A stretch of 64,000 bases of DNA from positions 10,142 to 74,141 of the forward strand of contig CAVONS010000009.1 of the NCBI GenBank assembly GCA_963697345.1. The letters run 5' to 3'. Each line of letters starts with the position of its first letter. Position 1 is the stretch's first letter. Shown in pieces: positions 26,909-35,006 of the stretch. The position numbers and the translations under genes are program-made. This DNA is from Prado023 sp963697345. GTDB lineage: Bacteria > Actinomycetota > Actinomycetes > S36-B12 > CAIYMF01. The notes under the pieces are model-generated. The model saw only the letters and a list, made by a program, of their open reading frames with translations. It was not told the DNA's origin and made no database searches.

Positions 26909-29404
26909 TCATCCCGGAACGACGTTGACCAGCTTCGGTGCGCGCACGATCACCGCGCGGGGCTCACGATCACCGACCGCCGCCATCACCGCGGGAGTGG
27001 CCATCGCCAGCTCCCGCAGCTGCGCCTCGGTGATGTCCGGGGGCACCTCGAGGCGCTCACGCACCTTGCCCGCAACCTGCACCACACACGTCACCGACTC
27101 GGCGACGAGCAGCTCGGGATCCACCGTCGGCCAGCCGGCCAGCGCCACGCAGGGCTCATGACCGAGCCGGGACCACATCTCCTCGGCGGTGTAGGGCGCC
27201 ACCAGCGAGAGCATGATCGCCACGGCCTCCGCAGCCTCCCGCACAGCTGGATCGGCCGGTCCGACGCCCGAGTCGATGGCCTTCCGTGCGGCGTTGACCA
27301 GCTCCATCGTCCTGGCCACGGCCACGTTGAACCGGTAGGTCTCCAGGGCGTGGGTCGCATCGTGGACCGAGTGGTGGGTGATCCGGCGCAGCGCCAGGTC
27401 GCCCGTGCTCGGGTCGGTGCCCGCAGCGCTGGTCACGTCACCGGACAGTCGCCAGGCCCGCGCCAGGAACTTCTTGGAACCGGCCGGCGAGACGTCGGCC
27501 CAATCGATGTCGTCCTCCGGCGGGCCTGCGAAGACCATCGTCAGCCGGATGGCGTCGACGCCGTGGACGGCCAGCTCGTCGGACAGGCGCACGAGGTTGC
27601 CGCGCGACTTGCTCATGGCCGAGCCGTCCATCTGGACCATGCCCTGGTTGAGCAACCGCGTGAACGGCTCGACGACCTCGAGCATGCCCATGTCGTGGAT
27701 GACCTTGGTGAAGAAGCGCGCATACAGCAGGTGCAGGATCGCGTGGGTCACCCCGCCCACGTACTGGTCGATCGGCATCCACTCGGCGGCCCGGGCCGGG
27801 TCGAACGGGCCGTCGGACTTCGCGGGATCGAGGTAGCGCAGGAAGTACCACGACGAGTCGACGAACGTGTCCATCGTGTCGGGGTCGCGGCGCGCTGGGC
27901 CACCGCAGCGCGGGCAGTCGACGATCGACCACTCGTCCAGGGCACCCAGCGGCGAGGTCCCCTTGGGCTTGAGGTCCAGACCCGTGGCATCCGGCAGCTC
28001 GACAGGAAGCTGGTCCTCGGGGACCGGTACCTCGCCGCAGGATGGGCAGTGGATGATCGGGATCGGCGTGCCCCAGAACCGCTGTCGGCTGATGAGCCAG
28101 TCGCGCAGCCGGTAGTTGACCGCCGCACGGCCGGTGCCGCGCTCCTCCAGCCATGCCGTGATCGCCTCGATCGCCTCGTCCTTGCCCAAGCCATCGAGCG
28201 GGCCGGAGTTGACGTGGGGGCCGTCATCCGCAGTGGCGACCCACGTCTGGGTCGGGTCAGTGTCGGCATCCACCACGACGCGCACCGGCAGGTTGAACGC
28301 CCGCGCGAAGTCGAGGTCGCGCTGGTCGTGCGCCGGCACGGCCATGATCGCGCCCGTGCCGTAGTCGGAGAGCACGTAGTCCGAGGCGTAGATCGGCAGC
28401 CGCTCGCCGTTGACCGGGTTGACCGCGTACCGGTGCAGGAAGACCCCGGTCTTGGGCCGGTCGCTGGCAAGGCGGTCGATGTCGGTCTCCTGCTTGGTCC
28501 GCACCAGGTACTGGTCGAACTCTGCCTCGGCCGCCGTGCCCTCAGCCAGCTCCGCGGCCAGGTCGGAATCCGCCGCGACCACGAAGAAGGTCGCGCCGAA
28601 CAGGGTGTCGGGCCGGGTCGTGTAGACCGTCACCGGTCCATCGAGGCCCTCGATCTCGAACTGGACGTCGGCACCGCTCGAGCGCCCGATCCAGTTGCGC
28701 TGCATCTGCAGGACCTTGTCGGGCCACTGGCCCTCGAGCAGGCTCATGTCATCGAGCAGGCGGTCGGCGTACTCCGTGATCTTCAGGTACCACTGGGTGA
28801 GCTTCTTCTTCGTCACGACCGAGTCGCAGCGCTCGCAGAGGCCACCGACGACCTGCTCGTTGGCCAGCACCGTCTGGCACGACGGGCACCAGTTGACCGC
28901 GCTGTCCTTGCGATAGGCCAGGCCGCGCTCGACCATCTTGAGGAAGAACCACTGGTTCCAGCGGTAGAACTCCGGATCGCAGGTGTTGAGCACACGGTCC
29001 CAGTCGAACGAGCAGCCGTACCGACGCATCGACGCCTTCTGGGTGGCGATGTTCTCGTAGGTCCACGCCCGCGGGTCGGCGTCGTTCTTGATCGCGGCGT
29101 TCTCGGCAGGCAGGCCGAAGGCGTCCCAGCCGATCGGGTGCATCACGTTGAAGCCCTGCTGCACCCAGTAGCGGGCGAGCACGTCGCCGAGCGCGTAGGC
29201 CTCCGCGTGACCCATGTGCAGGTCGCCCGAGGGGTAGGGGAACATGTCGAGCACGTACTTCTTCGGCCGCTCGTCGTCGGGGCGCCCGGAGCGGAACGGT
29301 GCGAGCCGGTCCCACACCTCCAGCCACTTGTCCTGCAGCGCGGTGGGCTCATACCCCTCGCGGGTCTCCGGACGGTCTCCGGCGGGCTCTGGCTCATGGG
29401 GCAC
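26909..29404 (-). CDS. leuS: Leucine--tRNA ligase
   Basis: Class I leucyl-tRNA synthetase of 831 residues. The HIGH motif is HMGH in PYPSGDLHMGHAEAYALGD; the KMSKS motif is MSKS in SAMSKSRGNLVRLSDEL. The Zn-binding CPSCQTV/CERC region and the CP1 editing domain (VYTTRPDTLFGATF) are intact. The GTG at 29404 was chosen because it gives the usual length and precedes YEPTALQDKWLEVWD. A longer open frame upstream overlaps the divergent DUF6855-like gene and is not protein-like. It ends 20 bases before degV. No T-box is visible. Confidence 0.96.
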   Translation of the reverse strand: MPHEPEPAGDRPETREGYEPTALQDKWLEVWDRLAPFRSGRPDDERPKKYVLDMFPYPSGDLHMGHAEAYALGDVLARYWVQQGFNVMHPIGWDAFGLPAENAAIKNDADPRAWTYENIATQKASMRRYGCSFDWDRVLNTCDPEFYRWNQWFFLKMVERGLAYRKDSAVNWCPSCQTVLANEQVVGGLCERCDSVVTKKKLTQWYLKITEYADRLLDDMSLLEGQWPDKVLQMQRNWIGRSSGADVQFEIEGLDGPVTVYTTRPDTLFGATFFVVAADSDLAAELAEGTAAEAEFDQYLVRTKQETDIDRLASDRPKTGVFLHRYAVNPVNGERLPIYASDYVLSDYGTGAIMAVPAHDQRDLDFARAFNLPVRVVVDADTDPTQTWVATADDGPHVNSGPLDGLGKDEAIEAITAWLEERGTGRAAVNYRLRDWLISRQRFWGTPIPIIHCPSCGEVPVPEDQLPVELPDATGLDLKPKGTSPLGALDEWSIVDCPRCGGPARRDPDTMDTFVDSSWYFLRYLDPAKSDGPFDPARAAEWMPIDQYVGGVTHAILHLLYARFFTKVIHDMGMLEVVEPFTRLLNQGMVQMDGSAMSKSRGNLVRLSDELAVHGVDAIRLTMVFAGPPEDDIDWADVSPAGSKKFLARAWRLSGDVTSAAGTDPSTGDLALRRITHHSVHDATHALETYRFNVAVARTMELVNAARKAIDSGVGPADPAVREAAEAVAIMLSLVAPYTAEEMWSRLGHEPCVALAGWPTVDPELLVAESVTCVVQVAGKVRERLEVPPDITEAQLRELAMATPAVMAAVGDREPRAVIVRAPKLVNVVPG

Positions 29405-29599
29405 AAGGGTAGTGGCTCCCAGTGCAGCGACCGTCCGCGCCGGCCCCGATGCCACAGCCCGGCGAAGCCGGTCAGAATCTGGCGCCGATGACCTGCAGCC
29501 GCCCATGAGGACCAGTGCCGTGGCACGCTGCAGACTGCGGGCACCACGGGCCGGACCACCTCCGCCCTGCATCGTCCGCCCCAAGCAGAAGGAGTGTGC

Positions 29600-30004
29600 A
29601 TGTCGCAGGCAGGGACCAAGGATGATCCGTGGCAGCTCACCACAGCCCCGGGCAGCTCGACATACACGATGTACGCGGACACCGAGGCGGATCCACCGCT
29701 GCTGGTGTGCCAGGTCGGATCGACGAGGTTGACCTACCTGCTGGCCGCGATCGAGGACCTGTCGTCGATGCTGCGTGCCCATGGGGACTGGATGCCCCTG
29801 GGCGCCGCCGATGAGAAGAAGGAAGCAGCCGAGGGCACGATCGAGGCGTGGGGGCGCTCCCCCGTCAACCCGGTGGGAGGCTGGTACGGCCAGCGCCCGG
29901 GTTATCGCGGCCGTTTCGGCATGTACCTGCCACCGCTCCTGGAGCATCTCGGACGCATCGAGCTCGAGCACAATCCGCGCAACAACCGCGCGCGAGCACT
30001 CTGA
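29600..30004 (+). CDS. DUF6855-like conserved protein
   Basis: Protein of 134 residues, cytoplasmic by composition, function unknown. It opens MSQAGTKDDPWQLTTAPGSS. It continues with YTMYADTEADPPLLVCQVGS, a central helix LLAAIEDLSSMLRAHGDWM, and the very conserved-looking EAWGRSPVNPVGGWYGQRPG and RFGMYLPPLLEHLG. From memory this matches actinobacterial DUF6855. The ATG at 29600 has AAGGAG six bases upstream. It is divergent from leuS and ends 71 bases before the tRNA-Ala gene. Confidence 0.8.
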   Translation: MSQAGTKDDPWQLTTAPGSSTYTMYADTEADPPLLVCQVGSTRLTYLLAAIEDLSSMLRAHGDWMPLGAADEKKEAAEGTIEAWGRSPVNPVGGWYGQRPGYRGRFGMYLPPLLEHLGRIELEHNPRNNRARAL

Positions 30005-30036
30005 GAAGCACCACCCGGGTGAGGCCCATCGCGGAT

Positions 30037-30065
30037 TTCCTGACAAGGAACTGGTGCAGTAAACT
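30037..30065 (+). promoter_or_regulatory. Candidate promoter of tRNA-Ala
   Basis: TTCCTG at 30037-30042 and TAAACT at 30060-30065 are 17 bases apart. The tRNA begins 11 bases after the -10 box, leaving a leader of only a few bases. The -10 match is good and the -35 weak. Confidence 0.5.
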
Positions 30066-30075
30066 CTGACCGTTC

Positions 30076-30148
30076 GGGGCTGTGGCGCAGCTGGTAGCGC
30101 ACCTGCATGGCATGCAGGGGGTCAGGGGTTCGAGTCCCCTCAGCTCCA
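30076..30148 (+). tRNA. tRNA-Ala (anticodon GGC)
   Basis: A 73-nt cloverleaf. The acceptor stem is GGGGCTG with CAGCTCC and one G-U pair, followed by discriminator A. The anticodon stem CCTGC/GCAGG encloses the loop ATGGCAT, with anticodon GGC reading GCC. The T-arm AGGGG-TTCGAGT-CCCCT is standard. The 3' CCA is not encoded. It sits alone between the DUF6855-like gene and a strong terminator. Confidence 0.97.
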
Positions 30149-30157
30149 CTCCGCAGA

Positions 30158-30187
30158 CAGGGCTCGGGGAACAGTCCCCGGGCCCTG
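30158..30187. terminator. Strong terminator after tRNA-Ala
   Basis: The 13-bp arms CAGGGCTCGGGGA and TCCCCGGGCCCTG pair around the tetraloop ACAG with only one G-T wobble. It lies ten bases after the tRNA and 17 bases before the end of the convergent phosphatase gene, so it can serve both. There is only a short TTG after the stem on the plus strand. Confidence 0.75.
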
Positions 30188-30204
30188 TTGCATGACCCGT
30201 GGCC

Positions 30205-30894
30205 TCAGGCGTCGTCTGCACCGAGCGCAGGCACGGGCATGGACTGGGCGTTGTACTCCTCGAGGCGCCATCGCGTCGTCGGCTCACCACCGGGTTCGGC
30301 AGGCAGCGTCAACTGGCTCAGCACACTCCACGCGCAGTTGCTGATGACCCCCAGCGCCGTCCACTGCTCCGGCGCCAGGCCCAGCAGCCCACCGATGGCT
30401 GCGCGGATCGAGCCGCCGTGGCTGACCACCACCAGAGTTCCCCCAGCAGGCAGATCTGCCAGGTGACGCTCCACTGCCCCCATCACGCGGGTCACGACCT
30501 CACTGCGAGCCTCACCTCCGGGCGGGCGCACATCGTGGCCGGCGATCCACGCGCGGAACAGGTCCTCGTCGGCGGCGATGATCTCGGCGCGGGTCAGCCC
30601 CTCCCACGTTCCGCCGTCGGTCTCGCGCAGGTCGACGTCGGTGCGCACCGGCAGCCCTGCGAGGTCGGCCAGGACCGAAGCCGTCACCGCAGCACGCCCC
30701 AGGTCACTGGAGACGATCAGGTCCGGCTCCATCCGGGCCAGCGCCGGCGCAGCGGCCACGGCCTGGGCTCGGCCGATCTCATCGAGCGGGACATCCCGGT
30801 TGCCCTGGAAGCGATTGACCAGGTTCCACTCGGTGCGGCCATGTCGCCAGAGGACCACACGCCGACGGCCACGCGTGTTCCAGCCGTCGTTCAC
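30205..30894 (-). CDS. Histidine phosphatase (phosphoglycerate-mutase-like)
   Basis: Protein of 229 residues of the histidine phosphatase superfamily. The phospho-acceptor RHG is in VVLWRHGRTEWN, the second conserved Arg in SSDLGRAAVTA, and the second catalytic His in VVSHGGSIRAAIGG. The GTG at 30894 overlaps the rsfS stop as GTGA, so the two are coupled. In actinobacteria this gene commonly follows rsfS and nadD. The substrate is not known; a 2-phosphosugar or nucleotide phosphatase role is possible. Confidence 0.88.
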   Translation of the reverse strand: MNDGWNTRGRRRVVLWRHGRTEWNLVNRFQGNRDVPLDEIGRAQAVAAAPALARMEPDLIVSSDLGRAAVTASVLADLAGLPVRTDVDLRETDGGTWEGLTRAEIIAADEDLFRAWIAGHDVRPPGGEARSEVVTRVMGAVERHLADLPAGGTLVVVSHGGSIRAAIGGLLGLAPEQWTALGVISNCAWSVLSQLTLPAEPGGEPTTRWRLEEYNAQSMPVPALGADDA

Positions 30895-31283
30895 GGAGCT
30901 GCGGTCCGCGGTCGGTTGACCTCCTCGGGCAGCTCGATGAGCGGGCAATCGCGCCAGAGGCGTTCCAGCGCGTAGTGGAATCGCTCCTCGGTCTGCTGGA
31001 CGTGCACGACGATCTCGTTGTAGTCCAGCAGCACCCAACGGCCCTCGGCCTCACCCTCGCGGCGCACCGGCTTCGTGCCCTGCTTGAGCAGCGCCTCCTC
31101 GATGCCGTCGACCACGGCCCGCACGGCCCGGTCATTGGCCGCAGAGCACAGGAGGAACACATCAGTGAGCACGAGGTGGTTGCTCACGTCGATGGCAACG
31201 ATGTCCTCAGCGAGCTTGGCGGACGCAGCATGGGCAGCAGCGATCGCAAGGGTCACGGCATGGGGATCGGCAGTCACACTCAC
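30891..31283 (-). CDS. rsfS: Ribosomal silencing factor RsfS
   Basis: Binds ribosomal protein L14 and blocks subunit joining when nutrients are short. The protein has 130 residues. The core KLAEDIVAIDVSNHLVLTDV, then EGEAEGRWVLLDYNEIVVHV and RFHYALERLWRDCP, is the RsfS/Iojap pattern. The start is GTG 31283. It sits downstream of the LCP-like gene and nadD, the conserved nadD-rsfS neighbourhood, and overlaps the phosphatase gene by four bases. Confidence 0.95.
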   Translation of the reverse strand: MSVTADPHAVTLAIAAAHAASAKLAEDIVAIDVSNHLVLTDVFLLCSAANDRAVRAVVDGIEEALLKQGTKPVRREGEAEGRWVLLDYNEIVVHVQQTEERFHYALERLWRDCPLIELPEEVNRPRTAAP

Positions 31284-31337
31284 GAGCCTACCTTCCCGCA
31301 GCCGGCGGTCCCTGCGCCCTGATCGGCGCGAGCCGAC

Positions 31338-32847
31338 TCAGGACTCGAAGTCGGCCCCCAGCACGACGACCACATCGGCCACGTTCTGCCCGTCCTCGGC
31401 AATCTGGATCGACGTGGCAGGTACGCCCAGGGCCTCTGCCACCTGCTCGCCCACCTCCAGGGATGCCGTCGTGTCGTCGGCCACGATCACCAGGGTCTCC
31501 TCGAGCCCGAACTGCTCGGCGTTGCCGCCGTTGATGTACACCATGCCGGCGCCCACCAGCCGATCCCGTGCACCAGCCCCGAGACCCGGGGTCCCCACCC
31601 CGTTCTGCACCAGCACCCTGGGGCTGGATTCGACACCGCTGAGCACGGCATCGGGCATCAGCGACTCCATGACGGCATCAGCGGCCACGAGATCCACACG
31701 CACCACGGCCAGCGCCTCGCCCGCCTCGATGTCGCTGGTGGGCAGCACCCGGACCTGCTGGCCCCCGGCCAGGATGCTGCCACGCATCTGGAGCAGGAAC
31801 TGCGCCACGGCAGAGGTGGTGGTGGTGGTGCGCGCCGAACCACCCAGGGAGGTCAGCATCTCCTGGATGCGCAGGGCATCGTCGGGGAGGTTGGAGATCG
31901 TGGCCGTCATCACCTGTGAGTAGCGGGCCAGACGCGACGCCTCCGGCTCCTCCGGCAACCATGCCAGCGCGTAGGTGGCCGCCTGGTTCCCATCCAGGGT
32001 CTGGGTGCCGGCCGGCACGGCAACGCTCTCGAGGCCTGTCACCTCGTCGGTCACGGTGATCGCCTCGTCCACAACGATCGTGATGCCACCGACATAGTCC
32101 ACCATCCCCGCCAGGGCCAATCGCGCCAGGCTCAGGGTGCCGTCGATGCGCAGCGCGAGCAGGTCCGACAGCGCGTCCTGGGATGCCGAGCGATCCAGGA
32201 GCCGCGCGCTCTCCCCGAGGGTCTGCTGACCCGCCCCCGGCACGTCGACGATCAGCCGTGAGGGGACCAGCAGCTGTGCGGCGGGCTGGGACCCGCCGAC
32301 CGCAGCCACCATGTTGTCCGCGCCGAGGTCCGCGTCGTTGCGGACCTGGATCAGCAGGGTCTGCTGCTCCGCGAAGGCCGTGGGCGCAGGGGTCGGCTGC
32401 GCGGGGGTCTCCGGCTCGGGCGCCTGGGCGGAGACGATCGTCCACACCACCAGGGCGATCCCCACCACACCGAGGAGGAGCCACATCCAGCGCGACCGGA
32501 CCATCGGACCCCGACGCCTTCGGCGTGCCACGGGGCGGGCAGGCGGGCGTGGTCGTGCTTGTGGCGTCGACGGTTCGGGTGCTTCGGGCGCGGGTGTGGA
32601 CGCCGCGGGCTCGGGGGGCGGCGCCGGCGGCGCGGGCTCGGGGGGCGGCGGCTCGGGCTCGTGCTCGTGCTCGGGCGGCGCGGGCTCGGGCTCGGGCGGG
32701 CGGCGCGGGCGCGGGCAGCGCAGGCGCGGGCGGCGGGGGTGGTGAAGGCTCGGGGGCCGGCGGCGGGGGTGGTGAAGGCTCGGGCGGCGGCGGCTTCGGC
32801 TGCTCCTCGGGCTCTGGCGGTTCAGGCTTCGCGTGCTTGGGGCTCAT
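31338..32847 (-). CDS. LCP-like/LytR C-terminal-domain protein with Pro/Glu-rich cytoplasmic tail, one frameshift
   Basis: Predicted single-span envelope protein of 502 residues. The N-terminal 110 residues, before the span, are a cytoplasmic Pro/Glu tract (MSPKHAKPEPPEPEEQPK, later PPEHEHEPEPPPPEP). The frame slips at about 32690-32710; deleting one C keeps the Pro/Glu pattern and enters RRRRRGPMVRSRWMWLL. The span (MWLLLGVVGIALVVWTIV) precedes an LCP-like domain (GGITIVVDEAITV, TLDGNQAATYALAW) and a LytR_C domain (PRVLVQNGVGTPGLG). The Arg residues that bind polyprenyl phosphate in active LCP enzymes are not where expected, so catalysis is doubtful. The ATG overlaps the nadD stop as ATGA. 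Confidence 0.78.
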
Positions 32848-33438
32848 GCGGCACCTGCCCGGTACAGGCCAGTCTCAGAGATGAAGCGGTCGACCCCCGC
32901 CGGGACGAGGTAGGTGATCGGGGCGCCCGCGGCGACCCGTTCGCGGCAGTCGGTCGAGGAGATCGCGAGCGCCGGGATCTCCACGACGGTCGCGGCACCG
33001 CGCGGCAGGTGTGCGGCATCCAGGTCGTGACCGGGCCGTGTGACCGCGACCAGGTGGGCCAGTGCGAGCACGCCGAGTGGATCACGCCACGTCATGACCG
33101 ACGCCAGCGCATCTGCTCCGGTGATGAAGAAGAGCTCCGCCCCCGGAGCGCAGCCGAGCCAGGTCACGCAGCGTGTCGATGGTGTAGGTCGGTCCCGCGC
33201 GATCGATGTCGACCCGGCTCACGGTGAACCTCGGGTCACCGGCCGTGGCGATCTGAGTCATCCGGAAGCGGAGCTCCGGGTCCGTCACGTGCCGTTCGGC
33301 CTTCTGCCACGGCTCGCCGGTGGGGACGAACACGACCTCGTCCAGGGAGAACAGATGCGCGACCTCGCTGGCAGCCACGAGGTGGCCGTGATGGATGGGG
33401 TCGAACGTCCCTCCCATGACGCCGACGCGCACAGTCAT
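32844..33438 (-). CDS. nadD: Nicotinate-nucleotide adenylyltransferase, one frameshift
   Basis: Makes nicotinate adenine dinucleotide, the penultimate step of NAD synthesis. The nucleotidyltransferase motif GGTFDPIHHGHLVAA is intact, and the second motif ISSTDCRERV lies near the C-terminus. The frame breaks in a run of five C (33140-33144, G on the coding strand). With four, LARLRSG continues as AELFFITGADAL and the protein is 197 residues, the normal size. The ATG at 33438 follows a 47-residue membrane protein gene. Its stop overlaps the LCP-like start. Confidence 0.92.
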
Positions 33439-33451
33439 CGGTGCGCGCGGC

Positions 33452-33595
33452 TCAGCGATCAGGGTTGAACCGGGTGACGGCGATGAGCAGCACCATGAGC
33501 AGGACGAACGCGACCACACCGAAGAGCTCCGGGGGAACCCCCGCGTGCTCCTCGACGGATTCCCCCTCGGAGAACCGCACCAATGCATTCAGCAT
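33452..33595 (-). CDS. Small membrane protein between proA and nadD
   Basis: Protein of 47 residues: a short acidic amphipathic N-terminus (MLNALVRFSEGESVEEHAGV), PPELFG, then one membrane span (VVAFVLLMVLLIAV) and a short basic end. The ATG at 33595 has AAGGGG seven bases upstream. Small proteins of this shape occupy the same place in other actinobacteria as far as I recall, so I consider it real despite its length. Its function is unknown. It ends 13 bases before the nadD ATG. Confidence 0.72.
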   Translation of the reverse strand: MLNALVRFSEGESVEEHAGVPPELFGVVAFVLLMVLLIAVTRFNPDR

Positions 33596-33680
33596 GGATC
33601 TACCCCTTCCCATGTGTCCGCGCGGAGCCTATCGGATGGGCGCCGCCGCCCGGCGCATGAGCGCCACGCAGCGGTGGGTC

Positions 33681-34973
33681 TCAGGTGCGGATCGTCCCAT
33701 CGCCGGTGACCACATACGTCGTGGATGTGAGCTCCATGAGGCCCATCGGCCCGCGGGCGTGCAGCTTCTGGGTGGAGATCCCGATCTCCGCGCCGAAGCC
33801 GAACTCGCCGCCGTCGGTGAACCTCGTGGAGGCGTTGACCATCACAACGGCCGAGTCGACTCCTGCGATGAACCGACGCGACGCTGTGAGGTCCTCGGTC
33901 ACGATCGCCTCCGTGTGACCGCTCGACCAGCGCCGGATGTGAGCACATGCCTCATCCAGGGAGTCCACGACTCCTGCCGCGAGATCCAGCGAGTAGTACT
34001 CCTCGGCCCAGTCCGTGTCAGTCGCCGGCGCGAACCCGATGCCGGCAGCGCTGGCGAAACGCGCCATGCGCTCATCGCCGTGGATGGTGACGCCCTCGTC
34101 TGCCAAGGCGGCGAGGGCAAGCGGCAGGAACTCCTCGGCGATGTCGCTGTGGACCAGCAGGGTCTCAGCGGTGTTGCACACGCTGGTGCGCTGGGTCTTG
34201 GAGTTGACCAGGATCGCCACGGCCTTGTCGAGATCGGCGGCCCGGTCGACGTAGACATGGCAGTTGCCCACGCCGGTCTCGATGACGGGGACGGTCGAGT
34301 TCTGCACGACGCTGCGGATCAGGCCCGCTCCCCCACGTGGGATGAGGAGGTCCACGAGCCCACGGGCCGTCATCAGCGCGTCGACGGCGTCGTGGCTGCG
34401 GCCCGGAACCAGTTGGACGGCGTCGACCGGAAGGTCGGTGCCCGCCAGGGCAGCGCGCATCACCTCGACCAGGGCAGAGTTCGAGTCGTAGGCCGAGGAC
34501 GAGCCACGCAGGAGGGCAGCGTTGCCGCTCTTGATGCTGAGCCCGGCAGCGTCCACGGTGACGTTCGGGCGGGCCTCGTACACCATGGCAACCACACCCA
34601 TCGGCACGCGTACCTGGCGGATCTCCAGCCCGTTGGGCTGGGTCCAGCCGCGCACGACCTCCCCGACCGGGTCCGGCAGGTCTGCGACCATGTCGAGGGC
34701 ATCGGCGATCTCGTCGAGCCGGGCCTGGGTCAGCGTGAGGCGATCCACGATGCCGGCCGGGGTCTCGGCGGCGACGGCCCGCTGCACATCAAGGGCGTTG
34801 GCGGCCAGGACCTGGCCGACCGAATCACGCAGCCCAGTGGCCATCGCGCGCAATGCGTGGTCCTTCTGCGCTCGGGTGAGCTGGCGCAGCGTCACCGCCG
34901 CCTCCTTGGCGCGGCGCGCGGTGGCCAGGACCTCGTCGCGCTCAGCTGCGTGGCGTGCCTCAGACATGGTCAC
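33681..34973 (-). CDS. proA: Gamma-glutamyl phosphate reductase
   Basis: Second enzyme of proline synthesis; reduces glutamyl-5-phosphate with NADPH to the semialdehyde. The protein has 430 residues. The catalytic Cys is in QRTSVCNTAETLLVH. LRGSSSAYDSNSAL, IPRGGAGLIRSV and the C-terminal KLHARGPMGLMELTS are ProA signatures. It lies 33 bases after proB on the same strand, so the two first steps of proline synthesis are probably co-transcribed. The ATG is taken at MTMSEARHAAERDE; the second Met is also possible. Confidence 0.96.
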   Translation of the reverse strand: MTMSEARHAAERDEVLATARRAKEAAVTLRQLTRAQKDHALRAMATGLRDSVGQVLAANALDVQRAVAAETPAGIVDRLTLTQARLDEIADALDMVADLPDPVGEVVRGWTQPNGLEIRQVRVPMGVVAMVYEARPNVTVDAAGLSIKSGNAALLRGSSSAYDSNSALVEVMRAALAGTDLPVDAVQLVPGRSHDAVDALMTARGLVDLLIPRGGAGLIRSVVQNSTVPVIETGVGNCHVYVDRAADLDKAVAILVNSKTQRTSVCNTAETLLVHSDIAEEFLPLALAALADEGVTIHGDERMARFASAAGIGFAPATDTDWAEEYYSLDLAAGVVDSLDEACAHIRRWSSGHTEAIVTEDLTASRRFIAGVDSAVVMVNASTRFTDGGEFGFGAEIGISTQKLHARGPMGLMELTSTTYVVTGDGTIRT

Positions 34974-35006
34974 AGGGTAGTCGAGCGACGTTCGCCCGGC
35001 CGAGCG

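Noticed and set aside
27158..29491. 777-codon plus-strand open frame
   Set aside because: Antisense to leuS, which has all family motifs; no motif or ribosome-binding site on the plus strand.
29405..30046. N-terminal extension of leuS
   Set aside because: It overlaps the DUF6855-like gene on the other strand and would exceed the normal LeuRS length by about 210 residues.
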